A DNA stretch of 64,000 nucleotides, taken from contig CM030863.1 in NCBI GenBank assembly GCA_018105865.1, forward strand, positions 2,957,101 to 3,021,100, read 5' to 3'. Source of the stretch: Metaphire vulgaris (lineage: Eukaryota > Annelida > Clitellata > Crassiclitellata > Megascolecidae). Position numbers and translations under genes: made by a program. Below are positions 34,180-44,949 of the stretch, in pieces; positions within the stretch are counted from its first letter, which is position 1, and every line of letters begins with the position of its first letter. The notes under the pieces are model-generated. The model had not been told where the DNA came from. It searched no databases and saw nothing but the letters and a program-made list of their open reading frames with translations.

Positions 34180-34497
34180 CTATGTAAAGTGACCGAGAAG
34201 CTTTCATGTAGTAGAAAAGGTACAGTCCATAGGCCATCGCGGACCCGTCGTATAACCGAAGGGTTAGCGCCTTCAGTTTTACATGGCAACGGCTGAATGA
34301 GGGTGGATTGCCAGCCTTTCCCTCGCCGCCTTTCCTTCCACCGAGTTAACATCCGATGTACTCATTCACAGCCGAGTCGACTGAGGGCGCTTGGGACAGA
34401 AACAACCGAAAAGTTTCTGCCGCGGTCTGGAGTTGAACCACGGACCTCAAGAATGGCAGACCAGTGCGCTAACCACTGCTCCACCGCGCACCTTTCA
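34180..34497 (-). mobile_element. tRNA-derived SINE
   Basis: Minus strand head GGTGCGCGGTGGAGCAGTGG TTAGCGC is an A-box region and GTGGTTCAACTCC a B box. A tRNA-unrelated body follows. Confidence 0.6.
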
Positions 34498-34879
34498 TGT
34501 AGTACAATTGTTAATAAACAAAATGGTGTCAAGATTGAATATTGTTGCTTTTGAGAGTGAAATATGTGGAATTCTTTTAATAATTTTAGTCGAAGTTAAA
34601 ATTCGACTCAATAGGGTTGTATTTGAAAGTTAAACCAGTGGAAGAAATAAGGCTTCATTGCCCCAGAACGCTAAATAAGTTATTTAAATAAGTCAATAGC
34701 GCCTCGTAACTTTTACAGGAATTTCTCATCCCTTTACAAATATTACACTGCAGCGCTGTTGTAAAGTTTATGTAGGGGGCTTACGCTGTTACAGTGTACA
34801 GTATATTGCATTTACATGTACATAAATTTAGATTGTCGTATATATTTTTTGCGTATCGGTAGGCTACACATTATTTCAG

Positions 34880-35090
34880 CGACTATCGTAGCACTACGAA
34901 CTTCGAAAAAATCTTGACAAGCAAAAAAGGTCGTCGCTTCTTACACCGTGTTACATTTTATACCCAGGTAGCCAAGGGGTTTTGACCCCCGAAATGGCGT
35001 CCCAAAATGAAAAATTTATAGAAACTCATTTAACAAAATTTTCGGCAGCCAAGGGGGATTTTGACCCCAACCCCCTTGGCTACGCCACTG
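34880..35090. mobile_element. hAT-like MITE, family G, left end unresolved
   Basis: Ends CTTGGCTACGCCACTG. Contains CTTGACAAGCAAAAAAGGTC and two AGCCAAGGGG...TTTTGACCCC blocks as in 21776-22079. Confidence 0.65.
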
Positions 35091-35454
35091 GTGCGAGCAA
35101 AGTAATAGGACCTAAACAACAGAGAGATAGATCACTGAATTTAGCAGAATATTTTGCTCTGACTATGTAGGGTCAAGTTGTTAATTATCGTCGAAGTCAT
35201 TAAAAATGTTAAATGGTTTAGTTAGTACAGGATGATATGACTTCCGGGTTATTCGGGCTCAACGAGCGGGCAAGTCCAACCCCACCCCTTTCCCTCCACG
35301 AAAAATCGAGCCCCTTTTACAAATGGTAGTCTATGTCGTTTTAAAATGTAATCAGCTTATCAGTCGTTCTGGAGAAGATTGGTCAGTAATAGTATACTGT
35401 AACTAAAGAAAATTGTTTTTCTGGATTCTATGAAAGAGATTTGAGGCAAAAAGA

Positions 35455-35740
35455 AGCTTGGCATATGGTCATCCAGTTGGTAGAGATTTAGGAAGTCAGT
35501 GAGAAACAAGCCGATGCCTGGAGCAGTTACGTTGAGGGTGAATTATAATTTAGGGTTTGAAAACGATTACACATATCTGATTTCTACGGCGTATTTGCCA
35601 TTTAATTACTATTTGTACATTTTTCTATTTGCCTAGCTGAGCAATTACTTGTTCATCCGTTTGCGAGTATTTGCATTTTCGTTTAACTTTCATAACAAAA
35701 GTAGGCCTATATTTGTGATCAGAAATGAGGTCACCATATT
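35455..35740. repeat. dispersed repeat, direct copy of 50183-50440
   Basis: Both share AAGTCAGTGAGAAAC, AGCCGATGCCTGGAGCAG and CTAGCTGAGCAATTACTT over about 270 bp. Family unknown. Confidence 0.7.
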
Positions 35741-36148
35741 GTGAAAACTTTAAAGTCATAAATGTTTTTGAACGAATGACTTATAAGCCTTCGTAATGCA
35801 GATATTGTCATAAAAGCAAATGAGAGATGTGATCACACTATGATATCTAAACTGTATTTCACACGCTCTACTAAAACGTGACAACAATCATGTTTTGCGA
35901 ATTTGCCCATCTTGTGACTGCAGATTAGGCCCCTACTCAACGAAATTCTGAAGAATGTTGATGTTACGGTCAACATTCCACGTAGTAACAAGGATTTTAA
36001 CATCACAGGAAATCAGAACCTATAGAGAATTTATTGAGGGATCTGAAGCTTGAGTTGAGGAAGAAATAATTTTAGCTTGAGGCATAGTTGCAATTAATTT
36101 CTGCAGCGCCAACAGCTACAGTTAGGATTAGAGAACTGAATGATTGAG

Positions 36149-36184
<36 letters not shown>

Positions 36185-36481
36185 TATCGCCTAATCGAGC
36201 GCGACGTAGTTTATGGACGGCCCTTCAGTGGACATCACGACAGATACGCACATCACAGTTAATCCGAGTTGGAACGTGGTGAGCGTTAGCGGGTGAAGAT
36301 CATTATGTGCAAAACTGTTTCATTCCAGGAATAGCTGAACTACATTAACACTCTATACAGTATGTATATATGTGTGTCTATAGGTATAGAATGACATTAT
36401 GTGCAACCAGTGGTTAAAGTACTTTATTAGAGGTGCCGGATCTTCTACGTTGCGCTCGATTAGGCAGCGGTTCTTGGAAAG
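35741..36481. other. intergenic with (CAT)n tract
   Basis: (CAT)n at 36149-36184. Nothing else recognised. Confidence 0.45.
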
Positions 36482-36636
36482 CATTGTTGGAGTTGCCGGG
36501 TTGTTGAACCCCCCCCCCCACCTGCTAGCTTTGCAACCCTCCCAAAATCGCCTATCGGGTACATGAAGTTTCTGTCATTCATTGAATTTCAGTCCTCAAA
36601 CCTCCCCCCAGCTCAAATTTCACAACTCCAACACTG
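36482..36636. mobile_element. hAT-like MITE (CATTGTTGGAGTTG), reverse of 28139-28293
   Basis: CATTGTTGGAGTTG ... CAACTCCAACACTG. The interior matches the 28139 copy in the opposite orientation. No target duplication is visible. Confidence 0.75.
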
Positions 36637-37016
36637 CAGTTTGTGATAGGGGAGGGGACAAAGACCACTGTGACGTCGCACTTTCCGTACGTTAGAAACC
36701 CAGAAATATAAGTATGATAAGTATGATAGTTTACTTTCTCTTCCGTTGGATGCATTCTAACAAACGATGTCACTAGTGTATTGTAATTAGGCCCCCTATT
36801 ATGCTAATTACGTCGATATTTAAATCTTGAATGCATTTTCATAATTACCGGAAGTTGAATATCTCTATGTTTCGCTGCTGAAAATTGAGCGAGAAACTAG
36901 AATTTATTAAATAGAAAACTTGCGTGACGCAGTTTGCTGACAGCGCTTTAATGGAGGGTGTGGTCCGAGATTTGTGACAGGTTGTAACAACCTGTATCAA
37001 AAATAGCGCGACTCAC

Positions 37017-37122
37017 TTTCCATTTGTCAATTTGAATTTTAAGCTGCTCCAAATCACGTTCAAAATCCATATGATTTTCTTGCCCAAGCCTCATGCCTCG
37101 GATGAATGCGTCACTAGCATTG
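37017..37122 (-). other. candidate orphan coding exon
   Basis: On the minus strand an AG acceptor (CCACAAAG) precedes 35 clean codons reading NASDAFIRGMRLGQENHMDF and then ERDLEQLKIQIDKWK. A GTGAGT donor follows. The amphipathic C-terminal half could be helical. I do not recognise the family and see no partner exon nearby. Confidence 0.3.
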
Positions 37123-37336
37123 CTTTGTGGAACAGAATATATAATTTGCGACAATATTAGAAGTTAAAATACTGTTTTAATATTCTAAGGATAAAATTTA
37201 ATTATTGTTTATGATTCAGCAAACGTATAAATATCAACGGACTTAATGTTTTGCTGGTTAAATTCAATGCGTTGATGCTTCCATTTCGATTTCTAATTTT
37301 CTCCAGCTACTCCCTTTACAATATTTTCATATCAGG

Positions 37337-37780
37337 CTAATTAGTTTCAATTACAATATGGCCAACGTTAATTCTTGAATATATATTTCCAAACAGACCA
37401 CTCATATATAGATATATGGTCGGTAGGTGGCGCCGCGTGTGGCTGCCAAGGAACTCCGATCGTGCAATTTAATGTTATTTTATCGGTTTTACTTTTTGCT
37501 ATGCTTCTCGCGATGCACTGTTCTGCTGGACTGTTCCTGAGAGAACTAAAAACGCACCTTTTTAGTTTAGGATATGGTTGACTGTGTGTGTGTGTGTGCA
37601 GCGCCCTTGTCGTAGGCCTTAGCCTAGTGCACGGCGCTATAGAAATTGTCTTGAAATAAAGAAATAAAATATCTTGTAACGAGTCAACGGATCTTGGGCA
37701 ATGTGTGAAATTGATTGATAATTAATATCAAATTTTTAGGACAGCGGGCAAAGTCACTCAACGCCAGGCTTAAATGTACA
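37337..37780. repeat. duplicated segment, copy 1 (interrupted by a LINE end)
   Basis: TTAGTTTCAATTACAATATG, CCAACGTTAATTCTTGAATA and GTGTGAAATTGATTGATAAT match 40372-40700 in order. The LINE 3' end at 37500-37675 interrupts this copy. The MITE found in copy 2 is absent here. Confidence 0.75.
37500..37675 (+). mobile_element. LINE 3' end
   Basis: CSAGLFLRELKTHLFSLGYG stop, then a TG run, GCGCTATAGAAATTGTCTTG and an AATAAAG tail: CR1/L2-type 3' end. Confidence 0.6.
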
Positions 37781-38049
37781 CTGTGTGTGATACACTTTAA
37801 ATGTTTTCATAGTAAAATTGATATTAAACATTCTCAGTTGAATTGACTGCAATTGATCTACAACAGGGACCGTCGTGCTTAATTAGGTATTCGTCTGAGT
37901 AACAATCTCAAGTGTCCTTCTGAACAACAAATTTTAAAATCTTTAAAACACCAAACTTATCGAATATATAAACACTATTATACAGTCTCACTATAAGTAG
38001 AGGATACATTATAAGGGCCTCGCGCTGGGGTACAACGGCGTAGAGGCGC

Positions 38050-38500
38050 GTCCCCCGGGTGGCGGATGGGGGGAAGTCCTGGGCTGGGAAACCTCCTGGG
38101 ATTGCACCGAATAATACGGAATAAGGTGCCGTGGACCAACTGTACCAGAAGACAACGGCAGGGATGGTGGATGTATTCAACTGAAGAGCATGGAAGAACA
38201 GCATCACTGGCGGAAGATCTTCGTTCGCTGTCGTGCCAGCAGAGGGCGCGTGTCCAACTACTGTATATGGGGCATTGCGGCCAGCTCGATATACCGAGAA
38301 ATCATGACCAGTGCTCGGCGAAAACAGGGTCATGGAAGGACACAAGACGGGAACAGGAGGCGGATCAACATTCTGTGTCTCGCTATTGCCGCTGAAGAGC
38401 TGGCAGAGGGCAGGATGGTGACGATGCCTCTTGGAAATGTCTTGTGCCCAGCTATTGCCACCAATGGGTTGGCAGAAAGCAATGATGATGATGATGACAT
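38050..38500 (+). mobile_element. probable decayed LINE 3' region
   Basis: Low-identity frames (EEQHHWRKIFVR, GHGRTQDGNRR) and a terminal GAT run (38484-38497) resemble other LINE ends here, but no diagnostic block is intact. Confidence 0.3.
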
Positions 38501-38684
38501 TATAAGGGATTTATTTGCACACACACCCAGCGGGGAGTTACACCCCCGGTTTTTGACAGACACCCCGCTGCCCCAACACCCGCTGCCAGGGGTGGTGTTG
38601 GCTATCACCCAAACAGACATATATTGAAAGCAGTATGAAGCTGCTGTGAAGGACAGTGGTGTTATGATGCAGCTGTTTCGTACT

Positions 38685-38750
38685 GCGTATTATATGTTCA
38701 AATCAAAAATTTCAAAGTTTGCAGATGATACAAAACCATTTAAAATCACA
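38685..38750 (+). mobile_element. LINE RT motif remnant (FADDTK)
   Basis: SKISKFADDTKPFK includes the RT catalytic-box type F-A-D-D. Immediately followed by a microsatellite. Confidence 0.45.
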
Positions 38751-38751
38751 T

Positions 38752-38752
38752 T

Positions 38753-38835
<83 letters not shown>
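38752..38835. repeat. (TTC)n-(TAC)n microsatellite
   Basis: TTC run passing into ACT/TAC run. Confidence 0.97.
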
Positions 38836-39092
38836 CAGTGCTTTTTTTGTAAAAAAAAATAGGTGCCGGTACTCACGGTGGATTGCCTAACTTTTCCATT
38901 ACGATTATGTGGTCTGTGGCTAGAATTTAACATCAGTAGAAGCGATTTTGGAAGCATAATGATGCATATCATTTATTAAGTATTTAAAGTTTTTAGCTAA
39001 ATCACAACTGCAAAGTCACAAGAATATTTTTTTCACACCTTGAAAAAGGTTCCGGTACGCCGTATCGACGCGTACCGTCACAAAAAAGCCCT

Positions 39093-39093
39093 G

Positions 39094-39187
<94 letters not shown>

Positions 39188-39202
39188 TTATTATTATTAT
39201 TA
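39093..39202. repeat. (CTA)n-(TTA)n microsatellite
   Basis: About 32 CTA units followed by TTA units. The poly-Ser/poly-Val frames are artefacts. Confidence 0.97.
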
Positions 39203-39358
39203 TATGAAAAACTAGCCGTATAAGACTCAACACTGGACATTTGGACTGCTGGACATTGACACCCCCGCAATTTTGGGAGACCCCAGAACGCAAATTACTG
39301 GAAAAGCCTGCACATTATTGAGGCAACGTACAACTGTCCAGCGCTGGCTACGCGAACT

Positions 39359-40160
39359 GGTACGCGGACTATTGACCACAGGACGATTGACCATAGGACG
39401 ATTGACCATAGGACGATTGACCACTGGACGATTGACCACAGCGGACTTTTGACCACTGGACGATTGACCACAGCGGACTTTTGACCACTGGACGATTGAC
39501 CACAGCGGACTTTTGACCACTGGACGATTGACCACAGCCGTGAGTATCAGGCTTAGCACGCTGTCTGCTGCATGCATGCATGCACGCATACAAAAAAAGG
39601 AAACCAAATGCTATTGTCTATATATATATAGACAATAGCATTTGTATATATATGTATATATATGTATATATATAATTATATATGTATATATATGTGTATA
39701 TATATGAATATATATATGTATATATATGTACATATATGTATGTGTATATATGTATATATATGTATATATATGTATGTATATGTATGTATATATATTTATG
39801 TATATATATGTTTATATATATGTATATATATATGTATATATATGTATGTATATATATGTATATATATATATGCATATATATGTATATATATGCATATATA
39901 TATATACATTTATTTATATATATAAAATATATATATATATCGACTCACTATTGTCCTTTTCATCATTCCCAGCATTTGGTTTCCTTTTTTTGTATGCGTG
40001 CATGCATGCATGCAGCAGACAGCGTGCTAAGCCTGATACTCACGGCTGTGGTCAATCGTCCAGTGGTCAAAAGTCCGCTGTGGTCAATCGTCCAGTGGTC
40101 AATCGTCCTATGGTCAATCGTCCTATGGTCAATCGTCCTGTGGTCAATAGTCCTAGAACC
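39359..40160. mobile_element. foldback element with tandem GGACGATTGACCAC arms
   Basis: Left arm (39359-39600) and right arm (39970-40160) are inverted copies. Both contain tandem GGACGATTGACCACAGC / GGACTTTTGACCACT units and an inner TGAGTATCAGGCTTAGCACG segment. The loop is about 300 bp of TATATATG repeats. A perfect 9-bp TSD ACGCGAACT lies at 39350-39358 and 40161-40169. The left arm has more units than the right. Confidence 0.92.
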
Positions 40161-40371
40161 ACGCGAACTAACAAGTACTGTTGTAGTTATCCAGATCATA
40201 ATGAGGTCGATTAAACACAGACGTCGTTAAGTACGACCGATGAAGGAATTCTACATCTAAGTTTTAAAATGAACGCATTTTGAATTTTTATTCATAAAAG
40301 ATTTCTAGCATAGAAAGGCAGCCATGAAAGCAAACTTAATTAATAGCTACTCTGAATGATGTAATGATTCC

Positions 40372-40760
40372 ACAAAAATTTAGTTTCAGTCAGTTTTTTT
40401 ATCCAGACTCCAGGCCTTGGGAGAGGTAGATTGAGGCTCTCGGGGGGGAAATCGACTTGGTTGGAGGGGAAAAGACACAGTTCAATGCAAAATTTGTGTG
40501 AGTGCTGGGATTGGGGGAGGGGCAATTTTGAGGTTTTTGGTTGGGAAAAATCTCCCCTCCTAACAGGCCTGGTTTCAGTTACAGTAAGACCAACGTTAAT
40601 TCTTGAATATTTCCACACAAAAAACTCGTATCAGAGGTGGTAATGAGTCAATGGGTCATGGACAATGTGTGAAATTGATTGATAATCAATATCTAATTTT
40701 TAAGAGTACGGGGAAGTCACTCAATGCATGAAATCTTAAGTCATGTACAATGATAAATAT
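40372..40760. repeat. duplicated segment, copy 2
   Basis: Second copy of 37337-37780, here carrying the family C MITE at 40391-40571. Confidence 0.7.
40391..40571. mobile_element. hAT-like MITE, family C, right tip lost
   Basis: Starts CAGTTTTTTTATCCAGACTC and ends at AACAGGCCTG without the ATAAAACACTG tip. The TSD GTTTCAGT (40383-40390 and 40572-40579) is intact. Copy 1 at 37343-37350 shows the empty site (GTTTCAAT once). Confidence 0.9.
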
Positions 40761-41001
40761 TTGCAATGCATTTTTTCATTCACCCTACGGTAATGACGTT
40801 CGTCAAATCTGGATTGGCTTCTTCTTCTGTGGTATTTTGTTAACGGGTAGCCATGTGCTTTTATGTATGATCGATATTCAACATTAGTTAGGACATGGTT
40901 TTAAAAGATATTATAGATATATGATTTCCAATTACACATGGGTCACGGATCGTATGGGTCATGGATCATGTTGAGTGACTCATTACATTACCATCTCTGA
41001 C

Positions 41002-41278
41002 CAGAGCCGGCGCGTGACTTTCGGGGGGGGGCTGCAATTTTTACAAGCACAACGTTTTTGAAATGTCTTGACGAGCCAAAAAAGGTCATCTTTATATATT
41101 TTGCCTCTTCAAATGGCCAAAAATGTCATCCGTATATATTTTGCCTCTTCAAATGGCCTGACGAGCAAAAAACAAAACAAATACTACTTAACAATAAGAA
41201 AAATTAAAACTCTTAAATATCCGAGGCCGGCGGGGCCCCTGCGGCCGCAGGCTTTTCAGGCCCCACGCGCCGGCTCTG
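41002..41278. mobile_element. hAT-like MITE (CAGAGCCGGCGCGTG)
   Basis: CAGAGCCGGCGCGTG ... CACGCGCCGGCTCTG, a perfect 15-bp inverted repeat. Perfect TSD TCTCTGAC at 40994-41001 and 41279-41286. Contains an internal 47-bp direct repeat (TATATTTTGCCTCTTCAAAT twice). Confidence 0.93.
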
Positions 41279-41341
41279 TCTCTGACTCAAATAAACCAGC
41301 CAGCCTTATTCTAAGAAGAGCAGATGCAATTACAGTATTCA

Positions 41342-41567
41342 CAGGCCCGTCGAGAGGGGCAGGGAGCCCGACGATCAGTAGGGGACCGGGCGGGTAACCT
41401 ACATGTCATCGGGCCCCTGCTGCCATTGCCATACCCTTGACGGAGTAAGTTTTCTATTTTTGTGTATCTTTTAGTGCCGCCCCAGAAATTTGTCGCCCTA
41501 GGCGGCCGCCAAGTTCGCCTGGTGGTTAAACCTGGCCTGGGGCCCGGAATTTCTCTCGACGAGCCTG
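41342..41567. mobile_element. hAT-like MITE, family D
   Basis: CAGGCCCGTCGAGAGGGGC ... TTTCTCTCGACGAGCCTG. No clean TSD. Confidence 0.7.
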
Positions 41568-41734
41568 ATTAATTATTCAACACATGTTTCTGTTTGAATC
41601 CAAACTGAAATTTTCCTTCAAGATTACGAAAATAAAGCGTGAGAAAAAAGAACTTAAACAACTACTCTGATTCAATGTTAAAAATATATGTCAAAATTAT
41701 GTGGCTGCTTGGGCCCAGCAATTTTGCAGACTTT

Positions 41735-43798
41735 TCAGTTTGCCTTTTTGATCACGAATAGAGAAATGGCAGCCAGCATAGCAGCTGCGTGGAACCTCAC
41801 TGATTTCAGAACACTTGCAGCATTGCACAGATCCGTGTTGCATGCGCATAACGTTCCTTTCAGAGTGCGTCCACTCTTAAACTTCCAGGTGGCGCTAGAA
41901 TCGCACGACTCGACATCTACTTTCTCTTTGCTGCAGAACCTCGCAGTTGGATGAACACCTGTTTTATGACCACAATTTCGACTTAGAGCAGAATCACATT
42001 GGAGTGCTTTATGTATGTGTGTATATGATATATATGGTATACAGGGTGTACAAGTGAAAAGCGGAGCCCTTTATGATATTTAATATCTCGGCTGCGTGTA
42101 GGCCTATAGCGAGGGGAGATTGGCTGTTTTACACTCGATTTTGCGCAAATGAAATAGCATTTTGCGCAATTAATTGTCCTTAACTCGCCGCCTTTGCCTT
42201 CAACCGAGTTAACGTCCATTCGCGTGAATTTTCTGAAACTTGATAGTCAACGTAAGTGTAATGATTTGGCAGTGTCGAACGACATGCAGTGCTTGATTCT
42301 CTTGTTTGCTGTGCTGATTTTTCACGCCGAGCAACAGCCTGCTCCTCATTCTCACTTGATTGTCGGAAAGTTCGTGAACGCTGGACTTTTTTGTTTTGCA
42401 CAGCGGGTTAGAAAGAGGAATAAAAAAAGCTAAACAATGGTGCAAACGTTATCTTCTTAGCTCTTATATAGACCGAGATAAAGAAAATTAAAAAAAAATT
42501 GGAAACTTTCTCAGAATTCAAAACTTTCGCGAAATTCACCGATAATACTTATGTTCAAACATTGGGGTCATCGGGTTAGAATTGATACATCTTTGCCAAA
42601 TGTCAACCGATTTTCAAACTTTTTGGTTTATTTTGTTCCTCTGACACCCATTTACAACTTTGCCGCTGACCAAAGTGGGGTTACCGCTGAAAATATTTTG
42701 CTAGGGGGCTTTAAAAAATTTTCGGGGGGAGAGGGTGATATTTTACGCCGTAAAGTGGACTCTACCTCCAAATTTTTTTGTTGTACGGGTTTTCGGCGGA
42801 GCAGCGTTGTGTAGGTTTGGGAACGGGGTTTGGGGCCGGTGGGGTAGGGCGGAGCGATGATGGGTTGGGCCGGGGTGATTGGGAGAGGGATGGAGAGAGA
42901 TACGGGGTTGGGAGAGGGGAGGAGAGAGAGAATGGGACGAGGGTTTGGGGTCTGTCGGGCAGGGCGGGGCGGGTATGGGTTGGGGCCTGGGAGATTGAGA
43001 GAGGGATGGGGAGAGGGGAGGAGATGGGGAAAGGGAAGGGGAACGGGGTTTGGGACCGGGGCGGGAATGGGTTGGGGCCTGGACGATTGGGAGAGGGATG
43101 GGGTGAGGGAAGGGGACGGGGTTTAAGCTGCAATTAAGACGCTTCGTTAAACGCTCCGTTGATAATACAGTTTTGATTAAACAATATTTGGTTGTCAATG
43201 ACAACAGCGTCTTGCAATATCTGCCGTGTATCGTGACCGACAGACCGATTTGGCCGGACATCGAGAATTATATACACTGTAATAAGATAGATATTCCAAT
43301 GCAGTGGCGGCTCTAGGATTTGGCAAGTGGGGGCCGTTGGGGGGGCAACTTCTAATCATGGGGGCCAACCATTTGTTGTTTAATGTATGTAGCATTAAGT
43401 ATAGGGTCCCAACTGGGGGGGCCACTGGGGGGGCAGGCTCTCAATAGGGGGGGGGGGCACGGGCCCCCCTGGCCCCCCCGGTGGAGCCGCCACTGTTCCA
43501 ATGTCAATTTCAAAATGTGGGTATCTTTAGTTTTTTGGCCATATTTCAGCAAACACTAAAGATATCAGCATGAAATTTGGCAATTGCATCTAAAATATTC
43601 CCAGGTATATGGTCTATAAATTTAATTGAAATCGCTGTACACGCAGCCGAGATATTAAATATCATAAAGGGTGCCCTTTTCACTTTTACACCCTGATATA
43701 TAGTAGATATATTATAGGATATATACTCTATGATATATGTATTATATACTGTATATATGCTTTTGTATATAACTATATATATATCATATATATATCTA

Positions 43799-43865
<67 letters not shown>

Positions 43866-44330
43866 CCCGTACTCGAGTCCGAGCGTTGGGTTCTGGCGGT
43901 TGTACATGACATAAGACTTAGTTAAACTTTTACTTAGTAACTAATTCGTTAACTAGTTGCCCATCATTGGGGAAGTATACAGTAGCTATCAGTGCCCCTG
44001 AAAGGGTTTTAAAATACGGAAAGCCAAGAAATGCCAATACTCACCTAAAGTGGAAGTATCTGCCGCGAATTTTATGCACCCATGGTCGCCTTTGCACTTT
44101 CCTGCAAGTGCAGATACGAATGCGCCTTCATTGCAAAGGATAGAGTCCTCGCAGGAAAAGCATGTGAATTTCTTTTTGTCATCGCTTTTTTTGTCATCGG
44201 ATAGTAAGAATTCATCGTCTTCATCGCCTTCATCGGATTCATCGGATACATCGTCTTCATCGGATGCATCGGATGACTCAAACAGAACGACAACCAGCAA
44301 TAGAGACAACAGAATACGTGCAGCCACCAT
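41735..44330 (-). CDS. Ly6/LU-domain GPI-anchored protein 2 with acidic linker (2 exons)
   Basis: Predicted GPI-anchored LU-domain protein; partner unknown. Exon 1 is 44045-44330 and exon 2 is 41735-41958, spliced GT/AG in phase 1 exactly as in the 30526-33287 gene, giving 169 residues. The signal peptide (MVAARILLSLLLVVVLF) is followed by about 35 residues rich in Asp, Glu and Ser, then a KKSDDKKK basic-acidic stretch. The LU domain starts FTCFSC, has ten cysteines and ends CACNTDLCN. A hydrophobic tail (AAAMLAAISLFVI) fits a GPI signal. An acceptor CATCAG lies just upstream of the ATG, implying a non-coding first exon. The 2.1-kb intron is filled by a mariner-type repeat (42042-43695). Likely a tandem duplicate of the upstream-numbered Ly6 gene, with strong divergence. 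Confidence 0.9.
42790..43125. repeat. purine-rich G/A minisatellite
   Basis: GGGAGAGGGATGGGGAGAGG-type units recur with a period of roughly 100-120 bp. Almost no pyrimidine runs on this strand. Mirrored by the C/T-rich 45865-46490. Confidence 0.88.
43302..43495. mobile_element. hAT-like MITE, family E (reverse orientation)
   Basis: CAGTGGCGGCTCTAGG ... GTGGAGCCGCCACTG. Perfect TSD TTCCAATG at 43294-43301 and 43496-43503. Confidence 0.93.
43730..43860. repeat. (TA)n microsatellite
   Basis: AT-rich ATATATG then pure TA run to 43860. Confidence 0.95.
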
Positions 44331-44533
44331 GATATCCTGATGAAACAAAATCAAAACATATGCGCATTTAGTATTAAATATCTTACTTAATTCACAGAAC
44401 AAGTTTATCGCACAGTAACAATTAAGACAGTTAAATCTAGAGATGCGGGCATTTGTTGTACTTTAATATACTGTAATCCATTAATAATTACTAATTAATA
44501 ATTAATAGTATTATTCTGTAATATAATATAATG

Positions 44534-44536
<3 letters not shown>

Positions 44537-44572
<36 letters not shown>
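44537..44572. repeat. (TA)n microsatellite
   Basis: Pure TA run. Confidence 0.95.
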
Positions 44573-44575
<3 letters not shown>

Positions 44576-44757
44576 GAGTCTCGTAATTTGCAGAAATATG
44601 CTATAGGCCTAAACATGGTTTTCAACTTTTCAATCTAAACAGCAGAAACCAAAGTATATTTCTAAAGATTCAAACCTGTAGTAACAATTTCCAAGACGCT
44701 ATCTGCTCAACTACTGAACTTCGGAGTTCACTGACGCTCAGAAGGGCAAATACTTCG

Positions 44758-44765
44758 TTTATATA
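44758..44765 (-). promoter_or_regulatory. candidate TATA box of Ly6 gene 2
   Basis: Minus strand CTATATAAACG. It is followed within about 80 bp by a segment ending in a CTACAG/GTTTG donor (exon end 44676), and the next acceptor CATCAG lies 6 bases before the ATG at 44330. This layout fits a TATA promoter plus a non-coding first exon. Inferred. Confidence 0.5.
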
Positions 44766-44949
44766 GCGGACGCTGATTATAGCAGGAAGTTCGAATTGGA
44801 TAATGTTATTGGTTGCGCCGAATATAACTACATTGATTGGCATTCGTTTTAGTCTAAAATGCCTAATCTGACGTTTCAAACAGGACATCATTACGAAAAC
44901 TGATGGTATTTTACACGATTTCAGCATGGCCTCCCAACCTGATAACAAG

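Larger units (their letters stand above)
42042..43695. mobile_element. mariner-type composite repeat in the Ly6 intron (arm A)
   Basis: Ends CAGGGTGTACAAGTGAAAAG and CTTTTCACTTTTACACCCTG are inverted, with CTTTATGATATTTAATATCT and the CGGCTGCGTGTA block mirrored inside. The left side abuts TA. It holds a short frame repeated in arm B (MQCLILLFAVLIFHAEQQP...), a G-rich minisatellite (42790-43125) and a nested family E MITE (43302-43495). Confidence 0.75.

Noticed and set aside
39618..40230. Tyr/Ile-rich frames
   Set aside because: Translation of TATATATG repeats in the loop of a foldback element.
42778..43261. Gly/Arg-rich and Pro-rich open frames on both strands
   Set aside because: Same purine-rich repeat as above in the other arm; no domain and no splice context.
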